NCBI RefSeq assembly: GCF_000196495.1
Contig: NC_011312.1
Location: forward strand, 1,240,001 to 1,304,000
Reading direction: 5' to 3'
DNA from: Aliivibrio salmonicida LFI1238
GTDB taxonomy: Bacteria > Pseudomonadota > Gammaproteobacteria > Enterobacterales > Vibrionaceae
DNA length: 64,000 nt
Shown: piece by piece, positions 1-8,316 of the stretch
How positions within the stretch are numbered: position 1 is the stretch's first letter
Layout: every line of letters starts with the position of its first letter
Made by a program: the position numbers and the translations under genes
The notes under the pieces: model-generated
The model's database searches: none
Seen by the model: only the letters and a program-made list of their open reading frames with translations
Told to the model about the DNA's origin: nothing

Positions 1-2
1 GC

Positions 3-881
3 TATCCACAAGATGAGTTTGATGCGCCACACAATATGATGATGGAGTTCTTTGAATCTCAAGGTGTGAAGTTTGATGACGTTCTTATCTGTCCTCACTT
101 TGAAGAAGATAACTGCTCATGCCGTAAACCAAAATTGGGTATGGTAAAAGAGTACCTTCAAGGTGGAAAAGTTGATTTTCAACATTCAGTTGTGATTGGT
201 GATCGCCAAACGGATCTTCAATTGGCTGAGAACATGGCAATCCGTGGTATCCAATATCACCCTGAGACAATGAACTGGCCTGCGATCTTAAAAGATCTGA
301 CGGTAAATGCAGGTACTGCAGAAGTGATTCGTACAACTAAAGAAACTGACATTAAAGTGTTTGTTAATCTGGATGAGCAGGGCGGAAATGAGATCTCAAC
401 GGGTCTTGGCTTCTTTGACCACATGCTTGATCAAATTGCTACGCACGGCGGTTTCCAAATGAAGATCAATGTCGACGGTGACTTACACATTGATGATCAC
501 CACACCATTGAAGATACAGCGCTTGCATTAGGTGAAGCGTTAAAAGAAGCGTTAGGTGACAAACGTGGCATTGGTCGCTTTGGTTTCAGCTTACCAATGG
601 ATGAGTGTTTAGCGCAATGTGCGTTAGATTTATCTGGTCGCCCATACCTAAAATTTGATGCTGAATTTAGTCGTGATCAAGTGGGAGATTTATCAACAGA
701 AATGGTGGTTCACTTCTTCCGTTCACTTACTGATACATTAGCTTGTACATTGCACCTTTCTTCTGCCGGTCATAATGACCACCACATTATTGAAAGCTTA
801 TTTAAAGCCTTTGGCCGTACTTTACGCCAAGCAATTAAAGTGGAAGGTAATGAACTACCAAGCTCAAAAGGCGTATTGTAG
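3..881 (+). CDS. hisB: Histidinol-phosphatase / imidazoleglycerol-phosphate dehydratase, 5' truncated by window edge
   Basis: Bifunctional histidine-biosynthesis enzyme: the N-terminal HAD-type domain dephosphorylates histidinol phosphate and the C-terminal domain dehydrates imidazoleglycerol phosphate. The frame is open from the first bases of the window, so the true start lies upstream; 292 residues are visible of roughly 360 usual. The visible part contains the Cys/His zinc loop of the phosphatase (CPHFEEDNCSCRKP), the HAD motif VVIGDRQTDLQLAE, and the dehydratase metal-binding repeats FFDHMLDQ, DDHHTIED and HNDHHIIES. It ends directly before the hisH ribosome binding site, as expected inside a his operon. 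Later in-frame ATGs (about 36-44) are internal and not starts. The family assignment is secure. Confidence 0.96.
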   Translation, partial: YPQDEFDAPHNMMMEFFESQGVKFDDVLICPHFEEDNCSCRKPKLGMVKEYLQGGKVDFQHSVVIGDRQTDLQLAENMAIRGIQYHPETMNWPAILKDLTVNAGTAEVIRTTKETDIKVFVNLDEQGGNEISTGLGFFDHMLDQIATHGGFQMKINVDGDLHIDDHHTIEDTALALGEALKEALGDKRGIGRFGFSLPMDECLAQCALDLSGRPYLKFDAEFSRDQVGDLSTEMVVHFFRSLTDTLACTLHLSSAGHNDHHIIESLFKAFGRTLRQAIKVEGNELPSSKGVL

Positions 882-889
882 GAGTGACT

Positions 890-1504
890 ATGACAAAGCA
901 AAATGTCGTTATTATTGATACAGGCTGCTCTAACGTATCGTCAGTGAGATTTGCGATTGAGCGTTTGGGTTATGACGTTACGATAAGCAGAGATCCACAA
1001 GTGGTATTAGCAGCAGATAAGCTGTTTTTACCGGGCGTTGGCACAGCAAGCGAAGCGATGAAAAACTTGGCTGAACGAGATCTCATTGAATTGGTTAAAC
1101 AAGTTGAGAAGCCACTGTTGGGTATCTGTTTAGGTATGCAACTTTTGGGTAAGCTTTCTGAAGAGAAAGGCCAAAAAGCAGATCAAATTGTAGATTGTTT
1201 AGGCTTATGTGACGGTGAAGTTCGTAAGCTTCAAACGGGTGATTTACCGCTGCCTCACATGGGTTGGAATACGATTAAGCCTATTGAAGGTAATCCGCTG
1301 TTTAAAGACATTCCAGAGAACAGTTACTTTTACTTCGTACACAGCTTTGGCATGCAAGTGGGTGATTATACCATTGCGACTTGTGACTATGGACAACCAT
1401 TTACTGCGGCATTACAAGTGGGTAATTATTACGGTGTTCAGTTTCACCCTGAGCGTTCAAGTAAAGTGGGTTCAACGCTTATTCAGAACTTTTTGGAGTT
1501 ATAA
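890..1504 (+). CDS. hisH: Imidazole glycerol phosphate synthase, glutaminase subunit HisH
   Basis: Class I glutamine amidotransferase that hydrolyses glutamine and passes ammonia to HisF for the fifth step of histidine synthesis. The nucleophile motif GICLGMQ and the catalytic His/Glu in QFHPERS near the C-terminus are present, and the length of 204 residues is normal. I chose ATG 890 because AGGAG ends five bases upstream; a GTG at 884 is in frame but overlaps that site. It follows hisB by eight bases. The gene is followed by an unusual 114-base gap before hisA, whereas the other his junctions in view overlap or nearly touch. Confidence 0.95.
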   Translation: MTKQNVVIIDTGCSNVSSVRFAIERLGYDVTISRDPQVVLAADKLFLPGVGTASEAMKNLAERDLIELVKQVEKPLLGICLGMQLLGKLSEEKGQKADQIVDCLGLCDGEVRKLQTGDLPLPHMGWNTIKPIEGNPLFKDIPENSYFYFVHSFGMQVGDYTIATCDYGQPFTAALQVGNYYGVQFHPERSSKVGSTLIQNFLEL

Positions 1505-1618
1505 GAGCAGGGACTAGGTGCGAGGTCGCTTCGCTTCGAGGTTTTAGGGCTCTTACTCGTCCCTCGGATCTCGTAATGAGCGTAGCGAATGTTCTCGATT
1601 CTGCTAATAAGGATATTT
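1505..1618 (+). other. Spacer with palindromic, repeat-like sequence inside the his operon
   Basis: This is a 114-base non-coding gap between hisH and hisA, although hisA-hisF and hisF-hisIE overlap. It contains self-complementary words (GGGAC with GTCCC; several TCGCTTCGCTTCG-like units) and composition unlike the flanking coding DNA. The last bases hold the hisA ribosome binding site (AAGGAT near 1609). It looks like a small dispersed intergenic repeat inserted into the operon, but the window holds no second clear copy, so that is inference. Confidence 0.4.
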
Positions 1619-2356
1619 ATGATCATTCCAGCATTAGATTTAATTGAAGGCCAAGTAGTTCGTCTTTTCCAAGGCGACTACGGGCAAGTAACAGAATACA
1701 AAGTTGATCCGGCTGAACAGTTCAATCTGTATCACCAAGCGGGTGCTAATTGGCTGCACCTTGTTGATTTAACTGGCGCAAAAGACACTACCGCACGTCA
1801 ATTGGATTTGATCGCTCGTTTGCTAGCAAGCACGCCTGCCAATATTCAAATCGGTGGTGGTGTACGTAATGAAGCGGATGTACAAGATTTATTGAACGCC
1901 GGCGCACAACGTGTGGTGATTGGTTCTACTGCGGTAAAACAGCCAGAGCTTGTTAAAGGTTGGATGGAAAAATACGGCGCAGAAAAAATCGTATTAGCGC
2001 TAGATATTAACATTGATGAAAACGGCACACGTAATGTTGCTATTTCAGGTTGGCAAGAAGATTCAGGTGTAACTATTGAAGCACTGCTTGAAGATTATCT
2101 AACCGTTGGCCTTAAGCACGTCTTATGTACTGATATTTCTCGTGACGGCACACTGCAAGGTTCAAACGTAGAGCTGTACGTAGACTTATGTAAGCAGTAC
2201 CCACAAGTGCAATTCCAATCTTCAGGTGGCATTGGTTCTCTTGATGATATCGTCGCGCTTAAAGGCTCAGGTGTTGCTGGAGTCATCGTTGGACGAGCAC
2301 TGCTTGATGGCAAGTTCACCGCAGAGGAGGCATTCCAATGTTGGCAAAGCGAATAA
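1619..2356 (+). CDS. hisA: ProFAR isomerase HisA
   Basis: Phosphoribosylformimino-5-aminoimidazole carboxamide ribotide isomerase, a (beta/alpha)8 barrel that performs the fourth step of histidine synthesis. The product begins MIIPALDLIEGQVVRL, with the catalytic Asp of the first strand. Phosphate-binding segments IQIGGGVRNEADV and GGIGSLDDI, and the second catalytic Asp in CTDISRDGT, are visible. Length is 245 residues. An upstream in-frame ATG at 1589 falls in the spacer; ATG 1619 is preferred because AAGGAT lies just upstream and the protein start fits the family. The 3' end overlaps hisF by 19 bases, implying translational coupling. Confidence 0.96.
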   Translation: MIIPALDLIEGQVVRLFQGDYGQVTEYKVDPAEQFNLYHQAGANWLHLVDLTGAKDTTARQLDLIARLLASTPANIQIGGGVRNEADVQDLLNAGAQRVVIGSTAVKQPELVKGWMEKYGAEKIVLALDINIDENGTRNVAISGWQEDSGVTIEALLEDYLTVGLKHVLCTDISRDGTLQGSNVELYVDLCKQYPQVQFQSSGGIGSLDDIVALKGSGVAGVIVGRALLDGKFTAEEAFQCWQSE

Positions 2357-3111
2357 TCCCTTGTTTAGATGTTAAAGATGGACAAGTCGTAAAAGGCGTT
2401 CAATTTCGTAATCACGAGATCATTGGTGATATTGTTCCTCTAGCGCAGCGTTATGCAGAAGAGGGCGCAGATGAATTGGTCTTTTATGATATCACCGCAT
2501 CTAGTGATGGTCGCGTTGTAGATAAAAGCTGGGTCGCACGTGTAGCTGAAGTGATTGATATTCCATTCTGTGTGGCGGGTGGCATTAAAACAGCAGAAGA
2601 TGCCGCGAAGATTTTAGAGTTTGGTGCTGATAAAGTATCGATTAACTCCCCTGCACTGGCTAACCCTGAACTCATCACTGAGCTTGCGGATAAATTTGGC
2701 GTTCAATGTATCGTTGTTGGTATTGATTCATACTTTGATAAAGAAACAGGTAAGTACCAAGTTTACCAATTCACGGGTGATGAAGAACGCACCAAAGCAA
2801 CCAAATGGGAAACCAAAGATTGGGTGCAAGAAGTACAAAAACGCGGTGCGGGTGAAATCGTGCTTAATATGATGAATCAAGATGGTGTGCGTAACGGTTA
2901 CGATCTTGAACAATTAAACATGGTACGTGAAGTGTGTCATGTTCCGCTTATCGCTTCAGGCGGCGCGGGTGAAATGGTGCACTTTGCCGATGTATACAAG
3001 AAAACAAACGTGGACGGTGCTTTAGCAGCATCGGTATTCCATAAGCAAATCATCAATATTGGTGAATTAAAAGAATATTTAGCACAACAAAAAATAGAGG
3101 TACGCCGATGA
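2338..3111 (+). CDS. hisF: Imidazole glycerol phosphate synthase, cyclase subunit HisF
   Basis: Cyclase partner of HisH; it uses channelled ammonia to form imidazole glycerol phosphate and AICAR. The 257-residue barrel starts MLAKRIIPCLDVKDGQVVKG with the catalytic Asp11, and carries the second catalytic Asp in NMMNQDG and phosphate-binding loops CVAGGIKTAED and ASGGAGEM. Its start lies inside the end of hisA (19-base overlap) and its stop overlaps the hisIE start in an ATGA, so hisA, hisF and hisIE are tightly coupled. Nothing is missing from the catalytic set. Confidence 0.97.
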   Translation: MLAKRIIPCLDVKDGQVVKGVQFRNHEIIGDIVPLAQRYAEEGADELVFYDITASSDGRVVDKSWVARVAEVIDIPFCVAGGIKTAEDAAKILEFGADKVSINSPALANPELITELADKFGVQCIVVGIDSYFDKETGKYQVYQFTGDEERTKATKWETKDWVQEVQKRGAGEIVLNMMNQDGVRNGYDLEQLNMVREVCHVPLIASGGAGEMVHFADVYKKTNVDGALAASVFHKQIINIGELKEYLAQQKIEVRR

Positions 3112-3728
3112 GCCAACAAGATTTTGCAACACGTATTGATTGGGAAAAAGTGGACGGCTTAGTACCTGCAATTATTCAAGACTTTAGTTCAAGCCAAGTA
3201 TTGATGATGGGCTACATGAACAAAGACGCGTTATCAAAAACGTTAGAGACAAAGAAAGTTACTTTTTTCTCTCGCACTAAGAATCGTTTATGGACTAAAG
3301 GTGAAGAATCAGGCGATAGCTTAAATTTGGTTAATATCTCTTTAGATTGTGATAACGATACATTACTTATCAAAGTTAAACCTGTTGGTCCAACGTGCCA
3401 CACAGGGACAACTACTTGTTGGGATAGCGATAAAACAGAAGAAAGCCAATTAGTTTGGCTTCATCAGTTGGAACAGCTACTTGCCGAGCGTAAGAATGCT
3501 GATCCTGACTCCTCTTACACAGCAAGTCTCTACGCCCGTGGCACCAAACGTATTTCGCAGAAAGTTGGCGAAGAGGGCGTTGAAGTTGCGCTTGCAGCGA
3601 CGTCGGGTGACAAGGCGGAGCTAGTGTGTGAATCAGCAGATTTGATGTATCACTTGTTTGTTCTGCTTCAAGACCAAGGCTTGTCGTTTGATGATGTGAT
3701 TAATAAATTGAAAGAACGTCATACGTAA
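3108..3728 (+). CDS. hisI: Phosphoribosyl-AMP cyclohydrolase / phosphoribosyl-ATP pyrophosphatase HisIE
   Basis: Fused enzyme for the second and third steps of histidine synthesis. The N-terminal cyclohydrolase shows the zinc/magnesium residues in SLDCDND and CHTGTTTCW; the C-terminal pyrophosphatase shows LYARGTKRISQKVGEEGVE-type acidic helices. The length of 206 residues matches the fused enterobacterial and vibrio form. It overlaps hisF by four bases (ATGA) and is the last gene of the operon. The 137 bases after it are AT-rich and show no strong GC-rich terminator hairpin. Confidence 0.96.
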   Translation: MSQQDFATRIDWEKVDGLVPAIIQDFSSSQVLMMGYMNKDALSKTLETKKVTFFSRTKNRLWTKGEESGDSLNLVNISLDCDNDTLLIKVKPVGPTCHTGTTTCWDSDKTEESQLVWLHQLEQLLAERKNADPDSSYTASLYARGTKRISQKVGEEGVEVALAATSGDKAELVCESADLMYHLFVLLQDQGLSFDDVINKLKERHT

Positions 3729-3865
3729 AATAACGATTATTTGATAATATTTAAGTTAATACTCAGTTATTAGCTTTTTTATATGTAACTTCTTAACTTT
3801 AGTCTCATAAATTTAATGTGAATTGAATATAATGTTTCTATATGTAGTTGATTTGGATTTTTTGA

Positions 3866-4357
3866 ATGAAAAAAGCGTCAGGATTTACATTAATTGAATT
3901 AGTCGTTGTCATTGTTATATTAGGCATTCTTGCCGTTGTTGCTGCCCCTAAGTTTTTAAATCTACAGAATGATGCAAAAGCTGCAGTGATTAATGGATTA
4001 AAAGGTGAGATGGAAGGGGCGATAAGCCTTACATATTCTAAGGCTGCCATATTAGGTATTGAGAAAGAAGATTCAATTATTCAAGATGGAATCACTTATT
4101 CTTATGGATATCCTATTTATGATCAATGGACTCAGTATATGGAGATTGATTATGAGTCGTATACTGTGAATAAAGAATGGGCTGGTGGATCAATAAATGA
4201 TAAGGATGGTATTGCTGAATATATTTCATTGTCAAGCATTGTCGGTACTTATGATCAAAAGGATTCAGTAAAAAAGACAAACTGTTATGTTAAATATGTT
4301 GTGGCTAAATCTGTTGATGAACCTTATCAGTTATCTACGGTAACAACAGGCTGCTAG
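3866..4357 (+). CDS. Type IV (MSHA-like) prepilin, orphan
   Basis: Secreted pilin-like protein of 163 residues. The N-terminus MKKASGFTLIELVVVIVILGIL is a class III signal: short basic leader, prepilin peptidase cleavage after Gly, Phe at +1, Glu at +5, then a hydrophobic helix. The following AAPKFLNLQNDAKAAV resembles the MshA group of mannose-sensitive haemagglutinin pilins. Two C-terminal cysteines (NCYVKY and the final TGC) could form the usual disulphide. No pilus assembly genes are nearby, so it must use machinery encoded elsewhere if it is made. It sits alone between the his operon and an RNA-modification pair, and its AT-rich codon use hints at acquisition. Confidence 0.8.
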   Translation: MKKASGFTLIELVVVIVILGILAVVAAPKFLNLQNDAKAAVINGLKGEMEGAISLTYSKAAILGIEKEDSIIQDGITYSYGYPIYDQWTQYMEIDYESYTVNKEWAGGSINDKDGIAEYISLSSIVGTYDQKDSVKKTNCYVKYVVAKSVDEPYQLSTVTTGC

Positions 4358-4481
4358 TTCTCTATTCGTTTATTTACGATGTAAAGTGAGAGTTCTTAAG
4401 GTTTTAGTGATAAATATCTATAGGCTCTCGCACAACCCCTTCGCTTCGGTATATACTCTGCGCTCAATTTTAGGAGCGCCA

Positions 4482-5168
4482 ATGTTCGATATCCTTTATC
4501 AAAATTCAGATTTTCTTGTTATCAATAAACACCCTAATGTTAGCGTTCATAAAGATGATGGCGACACTTCATTATTAATTGAACTCGCTAAAGTCACTGG
4601 TGATAAACAGCTTTATTTAATCCATCGTTTAGACAAAATGACGTCAGGATTATTGCTTATTGGCCGACACCAATCAGCAGCCAGTGAATTATCACAATTG
4701 TTCGCAAAGCGTTTAGTTGAAAAATACTACCTCGCTATTGGTGATAAAAAGCCTAAGAAAAAACAAGGTCTGGTTATTGGCGATATGGAACGCTCACGTA
4801 GAGCATCATGGAAGCTAATCAACAGTAAAGAAAACCCTGCGATTACTCAGTTTTTCTCAACGGCAGCCCATAATGGCAATCGTCTATTTTTATGCAAACC
4901 GCATACAGGGAAAACACACCAAATTCGAGTGGCGTTAAAAAGCGTAGGCTCGGGTATTTTAGGTGATTCAATTTATAGCTCATCTAAGGCTGATCGTGGT
5001 TACCTTCATGCTTATGCTTTGCGATTTACCTATCAAGAGCAAGCGTTTGAATTTATTGAAACACCAAAACAAGGTGAAGAGTGGCAAGATGACACCGTTC
5101 AAGCAGGGTTAGCGCAATGGCAAACACCGTGGACATTAACTTGGCCAGAGATTAAGAAGAAATCATGA
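4482..5168 (+). CDS. RluA-family pseudouridine synthase
   Basis: Converts uridine to pseudouridine in RNA; the exact site is not readable from sequence. The catalytic motif HRLDKMTSGLLL carries the conserved Asp, followed by family blocks KYYLAIG and HQIRVALKS. I chose ATG 4482 because TAGGAG lies about six bases upstream and the protein then begins at the domain edge (MFDILYQNSDFLVINKH). A longer in-frame reading from 4386 runs through promoter-like DNA and is unlikely. The 228-residue product has no S4 domain, like the short RluA-type enzymes. Its stop overlaps the next gene by four bases (ATGA), so the two are co-translated. Confidence 0.85.
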   Translation: MFDILYQNSDFLVINKHPNVSVHKDDGDTSLLIELAKVTGDKQLYLIHRLDKMTSGLLLIGRHQSAASELSQLFAKRLVEKYYLAIGDKKPKKKQGLVIGDMERSRRASWKLINSKENPAITQFFSTAAHNGNRLFLCKPHTGKTHQIRVALKSVGSGILGDSIYSSSKADRGYLHAYALRFTYQEQAFEFIETPKQGEEWQDDTVQAGLAQWQTPWTLTWPEIKKKS

Positions 5169-6130
5169 AGATAGAAGCATTAGATACGTTATTTACGCAT
5201 CTTGAACAGCAACTGACTCAGCCATTAGGTGAACTACGCCGCTTATTTCATGGTCGTGGTCAATGCTTTGAAGGATTAGAGCAAATCACGGTAGATTGGC
5301 TGCAAGCGAAAGACTCTCAGGGGCAAGGCTCTCAAGGTCAACTAGTGGTGGCGTTATTTAAAGAGCAAGACCTTGAATTTGTAGAAGAGTTAGAAGCTAG
5401 ACTAAAAGCATTTGCAGATTCCGAGTTATGGACGAATGCGAAAGGGTCTTCTATCTTATTGCAACATCGTTACCAAGAATTAGCGCCAACACAAGTGGTA
5501 TGGGGAGACGAAAATACGTTTCCTGTCGTTGAAGAAAACGGTTTAAAGTACCAACTAGAGCTAAAAAAGAACCAGAATATGGGTATCTTTTTAGACATGC
5601 GTTATGGTCGTCAGTGGGTTCAAGCACATAGCGAAGGCAAGTCAGTATTAAACTTGTTTGCATATACGTGTGGTTTCTCTGTGGCTGCGATTGCTGGTGG
5701 TGCCACTCAAGTGGTTAACCTAGATATGGCGAAAGCGTCATTAGGTCGTGGGCGTGATAACCATCGCCTAAATGAACATGATCTTTCTAAAGTGAAATTC
5801 TTAGGCCATGACATATTTAAGTCATGGGGAAAGATTAAGAAATTGGGTTTGTATGACTTGATCATTATTGATCCGCCAAGTTTTCAAAAAGGCAGTTTTG
5901 CGTTAACTAAAGACTATCAAAAGATCTTACGTCGCCTACCTGATTTGTTAACAGAAAATGGAGAGGTATTGGCGTGTGTGAATTCACCGGCAGTATCAAC
6001 GGATTTCTTAACTGATGGTATGGCAGAAGAAGCACCAGAGTTGAAATATATTGAGCGTTTAGATAATCCACCTGAGTTTGCTGATATTAATCCTGAAAGT
6101 GGGTTAAAAGTGATGCGATTTACTCGCTAA
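5165..6130 (+). CDS. Class I SAM-dependent methyltransferase, RlmI/RlmK-like
   Basis: Putative RNA methyltransferase of 321 residues. The SAM-binding segment is NLFAYTCGFSVAAIAGGA around residue 160, the following acidic strand is VVNLDMA, and the catalytic DPPSF motif lies near residue 240 (IIIDPPSF). This layout fits the COG1092 group containing the 23S rRNA m5C methyltransferase RlmI and the RlmK domain, though the N-terminal PUA domain is not evident. It overlaps the pseudouridine synthase by four bases; pairing of two RNA-modifying enzymes suggests a shared rRNA or tRNA target, which is inference. Confidence 0.8.
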   Translation: MKIEALDTLFTHLEQQLTQPLGELRRLFHGRGQCFEGLEQITVDWLQAKDSQGQGSQGQLVVALFKEQDLEFVEELEARLKAFADSELWTNAKGSSILLQHRYQELAPTQVVWGDENTFPVVEENGLKYQLELKKNQNMGIFLDMRYGRQWVQAHSEGKSVLNLFAYTCGFSVAAIAGGATQVVNLDMAKASLGRGRDNHRLNEHDLSKVKFLGHDIFKSWGKIKKLGLYDLIIIDPPSFQKGSFALTKDYQKILRRLPDLLTENGEVLACVNSPAVSTDFLTDGMAEEAPELKYIERLDNPPEFADINPESGLKVMRFTR

Positions 6131-6158
6131 TTCATCTGAAACTGATGTTGTTTAAATT

Positions 6159-6199
6159 AAAAAATGCCTTTTCATATTTCTATTGAGAAGGCATTTTTA
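6159..6199. terminator. Bidirectional rho-independent terminator
   Basis: AAAAATGCCTT and AAGGCATTTTT form an A/T-flanked stem with a 17-base loop between convergent genes. T runs on both strands allow it to end the methyltransferase transcript from the left and the pilotin transcript from the right. Confidence 0.7.
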
Positions 6200-6207
6200 G
6201 TTTTAGA

Positions 6208-6606
6208 TTATTTTTTTTCTGTTTGCTCTCGATCTAAACAAGACTGCTCATTCACGATAATGTTATTTTGCTGCTGACCTCGTGAGTTACGGATAATGTA
6301 TTGATAGGTAACTCCCTTATCAATCACGGGGCGAACTTCATTGTCTTTACAGAAAGTAGTAATACTTTTTTCTATGACTTCTGTTGTACTGACCTTTCCA
6401 TTTCCACTGTCTAAAAACATCATTTCAACAACGCCATGCTTTGCTTTTGCACGAAGTAGAGTCAGTGGACCTATCTCTAAAGGTAATACGCTGCTAAGAA
6501 CGCTGGCTCTATAATCAGCAAGCATATCAATTTCTTTTTGCTGTTCATTAGAAGCACAACCAGAAAGTAGAATAAGACTGAATGCGGTGAATAGTATTTT
6601 TTTCAT
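6208..6606 (-). CDS. AspS/GspS-type type II secretion pilotin lipoprotein
   Basis: Predicted outer-membrane lipoprotein of 132 residues. The signal peptide MKKILFTAFSLILLSGC ends in a lipobox with Cys17. The mature part keeps the pattern GPLTLLRAKAKHGVVEMMF, a later Cys in TTFCKDNEVRP and a C-terminal Cys in NEQSC, which I recognise from the Vibrio AspS family. These pilotins escort the secretin GspD to the outer membrane. The T2SS operon itself is not here, which is usual for aspS. The gene is followed by a convergent terminator. The alternative is an unrelated small lipoprotein; the conserved block makes AspS more likely. Confidence 0.7.
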   Translation of the reverse strand: MKKILFTAFSLILLSGCASNEQQKEIDMLADYRASVLSSVLPLEIGPLTLLRAKAKHGVVEMMFLDSGNGKVSTTEVIEKSITTFCKDNEVRPVIDKGVTYQYIIRNSRGQQQNNIIVNEQSCLDREQTEKK

Positions 6607-6624
6607 TTAAATTCTTAATATCAA

Positions 6625-6927
6625 TTATGCAGGAAGTACTTTTTTAAATGGCTTTACAATTACGTTAGCGTAAACGCCAGCGTCGATGTAAGGGTCATTA
6701 TTTGCCCATTCTTGTGCCGACGCTAAAGAGTCAAAATCGGCAATAACAGTAGAACCTGTAAAACCAGCCTCACCAGGGTTTTCAGAATCGATAGCAGGCA
6801 TTGGCCCTGCAACAAGTAAACGACCTTCGTTCTGTAATGTTGTTAAGCGTGCTAAATGTTGTTCACGAACGCGTAAACGACGCTCTAAACTGTTCTCAAC
6901 ATCTTGAGAGAATATGATATACCACAT
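6625..6927 (-). CDS. yciI: YciI family protein
   Basis: Small 100-residue ferredoxin-like alpha/beta protein. The start MWYIIFSQD, the His in REQHLARL and the segment GRLLVAGPMPAID, followed by FDSLASAQEWANNDPY, match YciI. Its biochemical role is unsettled; a conserved His/Asp pair suggested an enzyme. It lies 18 bases upstream of the pilotin on the same strand and is close to yciA and yciB, a neighbourhood conserved beside trp in gamma-proteobacteria. Confidence 0.9.
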   Translation of the reverse strand: MWYIIFSQDVENSLERRLRVREQHLARLTTLQNEGRLLVAGPMPAIDSENPGEAGFTGSTVIADFDSLASAQEWANNDPYIDAGVYANVIVKPFKKVLPA

Positions 6928-6985
6928 TATAGAATCCTTTTATTTTGGTGATAATTTGTATTTGATTTGAGATAGCTTACACCAT

Positions 6986-7020
6986 AATAAAAAAAGCTCT
7001 GGTGTTAAACCAGAGCATTT
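6986..7020 (-). terminator. Rho-independent terminator after yciA
   Basis: Read on the minus strand, GCTCTGGT and ACCAGAGC form an 8-bp stem with a five-base loop followed by TTTTTTTATTATGG. It lies between yciA and yciI, so yciI probably has its own promoter. Confidence 0.75.
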
Positions 7021-7049
7021 TACAAATAAAGGTGATATTCCTCTATTTC

Positions 7050-7472
7050 TTACGCATTTTTGAGGATAGGACGAGGTTTTCCTTTAGCATCGATAGCAAC
7101 ATAATTAAAAGTGGCCTCACAAACTTGAAAGCGATCACCAATGCCATCTTCTTTGATTGGTTTTACCCATACTTCCAAATTAATCGACATTGAAGTTCGA
7201 CCAATGTTAACGCATTCACCATAACAGCAAACGACATCGCCAACTTTTACTGGTTTCTTGAAGGTGATGCTAGAGACAGAAACGGTAACAATACGACCAC
7301 CAGATATTTCTTTTGCTAAAATCCCACCCGCTAAATCAAGCTGTGACATTATCCAACCGCCAAAGATGTCACCATTGGCATTCGTATCTGCAGGCATCGA
7401 AAGGGTACGTAAAAGAAGTTGGCCTTTAGGAACTTGGTCGGTATTTACTGAGGTGTTCAATATGATTTCCAT
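7050..7472 (-). CDS. yciA: Acyl-CoA thioesterase YciA
   Basis: Hot-dog-fold thioesterase of 140 residues that hydrolyses a broad range of acyl-CoA esters in the cytoplasm. The signature MPADTNANGDIFGGWIMSQLDLA contains the catalytic Asp and the Gly-Gly turn, followed by the beta-strand VSVSSITFKKPVKVGDVV. The start ATG at 7472 gives the normal length. A terminator follows. It is encoded with yciB and yciI as in enterobacteria. Confidence 0.93.
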   Translation of the reverse strand: MEIILNTSVNTDQVPKGQLLLRTLSMPADTNANGDIFGGWIMSQLDLAGGILAKEISGGRIVTVSVSSITFKKPVKVGDVVCCYGECVNIGRTSMSINLEVWVKPIKEDGIGDRFQVCEATFNYVAIDAKGKPRPILKNA

Positions 7473-7518
7473 ACAACAAAAATGAAATTGTTAGAAGTCT
7501 ATCACAAAATAGTAAATA

Positions 7519-7550
7519 TAAAAAAACCGTGTTGTAAACAACACGGTTTA
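7519..7550 (-). terminator. Rho-independent terminator after yciB
   Basis: On the minus strand AAACCGTGTTG and the complementary arm CAACACGGTTT pair around a short central loop and are followed by TTTTTTATA. It separates yciB from yciA. Confidence 0.75.
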
Positions 7551-7570
7551 AAAGAGGGAAAGAATAAAAC

Positions 7571-8116
7571 TTACTCTTGTTCTTCTTTTTTCTCTTTTGG
7601 CATGTGTTTATAAACGTACATACCGGTAAGTAGGGTGTATATGAAAGTAAGTCCTAACAGACCAAATACTTTAAAGTTAACCCATACATCTAATGGCATT
7701 TCAAAAGCCACGTACAAGTTAGCAATAGAACATGCAGTGAAGAATAAGATCCATGCGTAGTTAATTTTATTCCATTTATTATCAGGTAAAGTCACTTCTT
7801 TACCAAGCATACCTTTAATAATAGGTCTGCCTAAAATTTGAGCGATAATTAAACCAGCAGCAAAAACAGCGTATACGATGGTTACTTTCCATTTTATGAA
7901 ATTATCATCGTGTAAAAATATGGTCATGCCACCAAAAACTGTCACCATAATAAAGGTGATTAACTGCATTTTTTCTACTTTTTTGTACAGTACGTAAGTC
8001 AGTATTAATTGAACGGCAGTGGCTACGATAAGTGCACCTGTTGCTGTGTAGATATCGTACATTTTGTATAAGGCAAAAAAGATAATCAGTGGGATAAAAT
8101 CTAAGATCTGTTTCAT
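7571..8116 (-). CDS. yciB: Inner-membrane septation protein A YciB
   Basis: Polytopic inner-membrane protein, 181 residues from the ATG at 8116, which matches the usual 179-180. It begins MKQILDFIPLIIFFALYKMYDIY and has about five hydrophobic segments; the block PDNKWNKINYAWILFF is typical of YciB/IspA. Family members affect cell division and envelope integrity. A TTG at 8134 would add six residues, but the ATG fits the family N-terminus better. The C-terminus is charged (PKEKKEEQE) and presumably cytoplasmic. Confidence 0.9.
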   Translation of the reverse strand: MKQILDFIPLIIFFALYKMYDIYTATGALIVATAVQLILTYVLYKKVEKMQLITFIMVTVFGGMTIFLHDDNFIKWKVTIVYAVFAAGLIIAQILGRPIIKGMLGKEVTLPDNKWNKINYAWILFFTACSIANLYVAFEMPLDVWVNFKVFGLLGLTFIYTLLTGMYVYKHMPKEKKEEQE

Positions 8117-8316
8117 GTTTATATGTTGAGCCAATAATAAATTATGCAGCGAGTGTATCTAAAATTGAGAGGCGAGGGAATCGCTAAAAATTGCTTGTTA
8201 CATTTTACTTATTATTTTATGACAAAGGCGATATTGAAGGGAGTATTTGAATTGAGATAAAAAACCTGCTCTTAATAGGTTCAAGAAGCAGGCTTTAGTC
8301 TTTTTTTGAGAAAACG

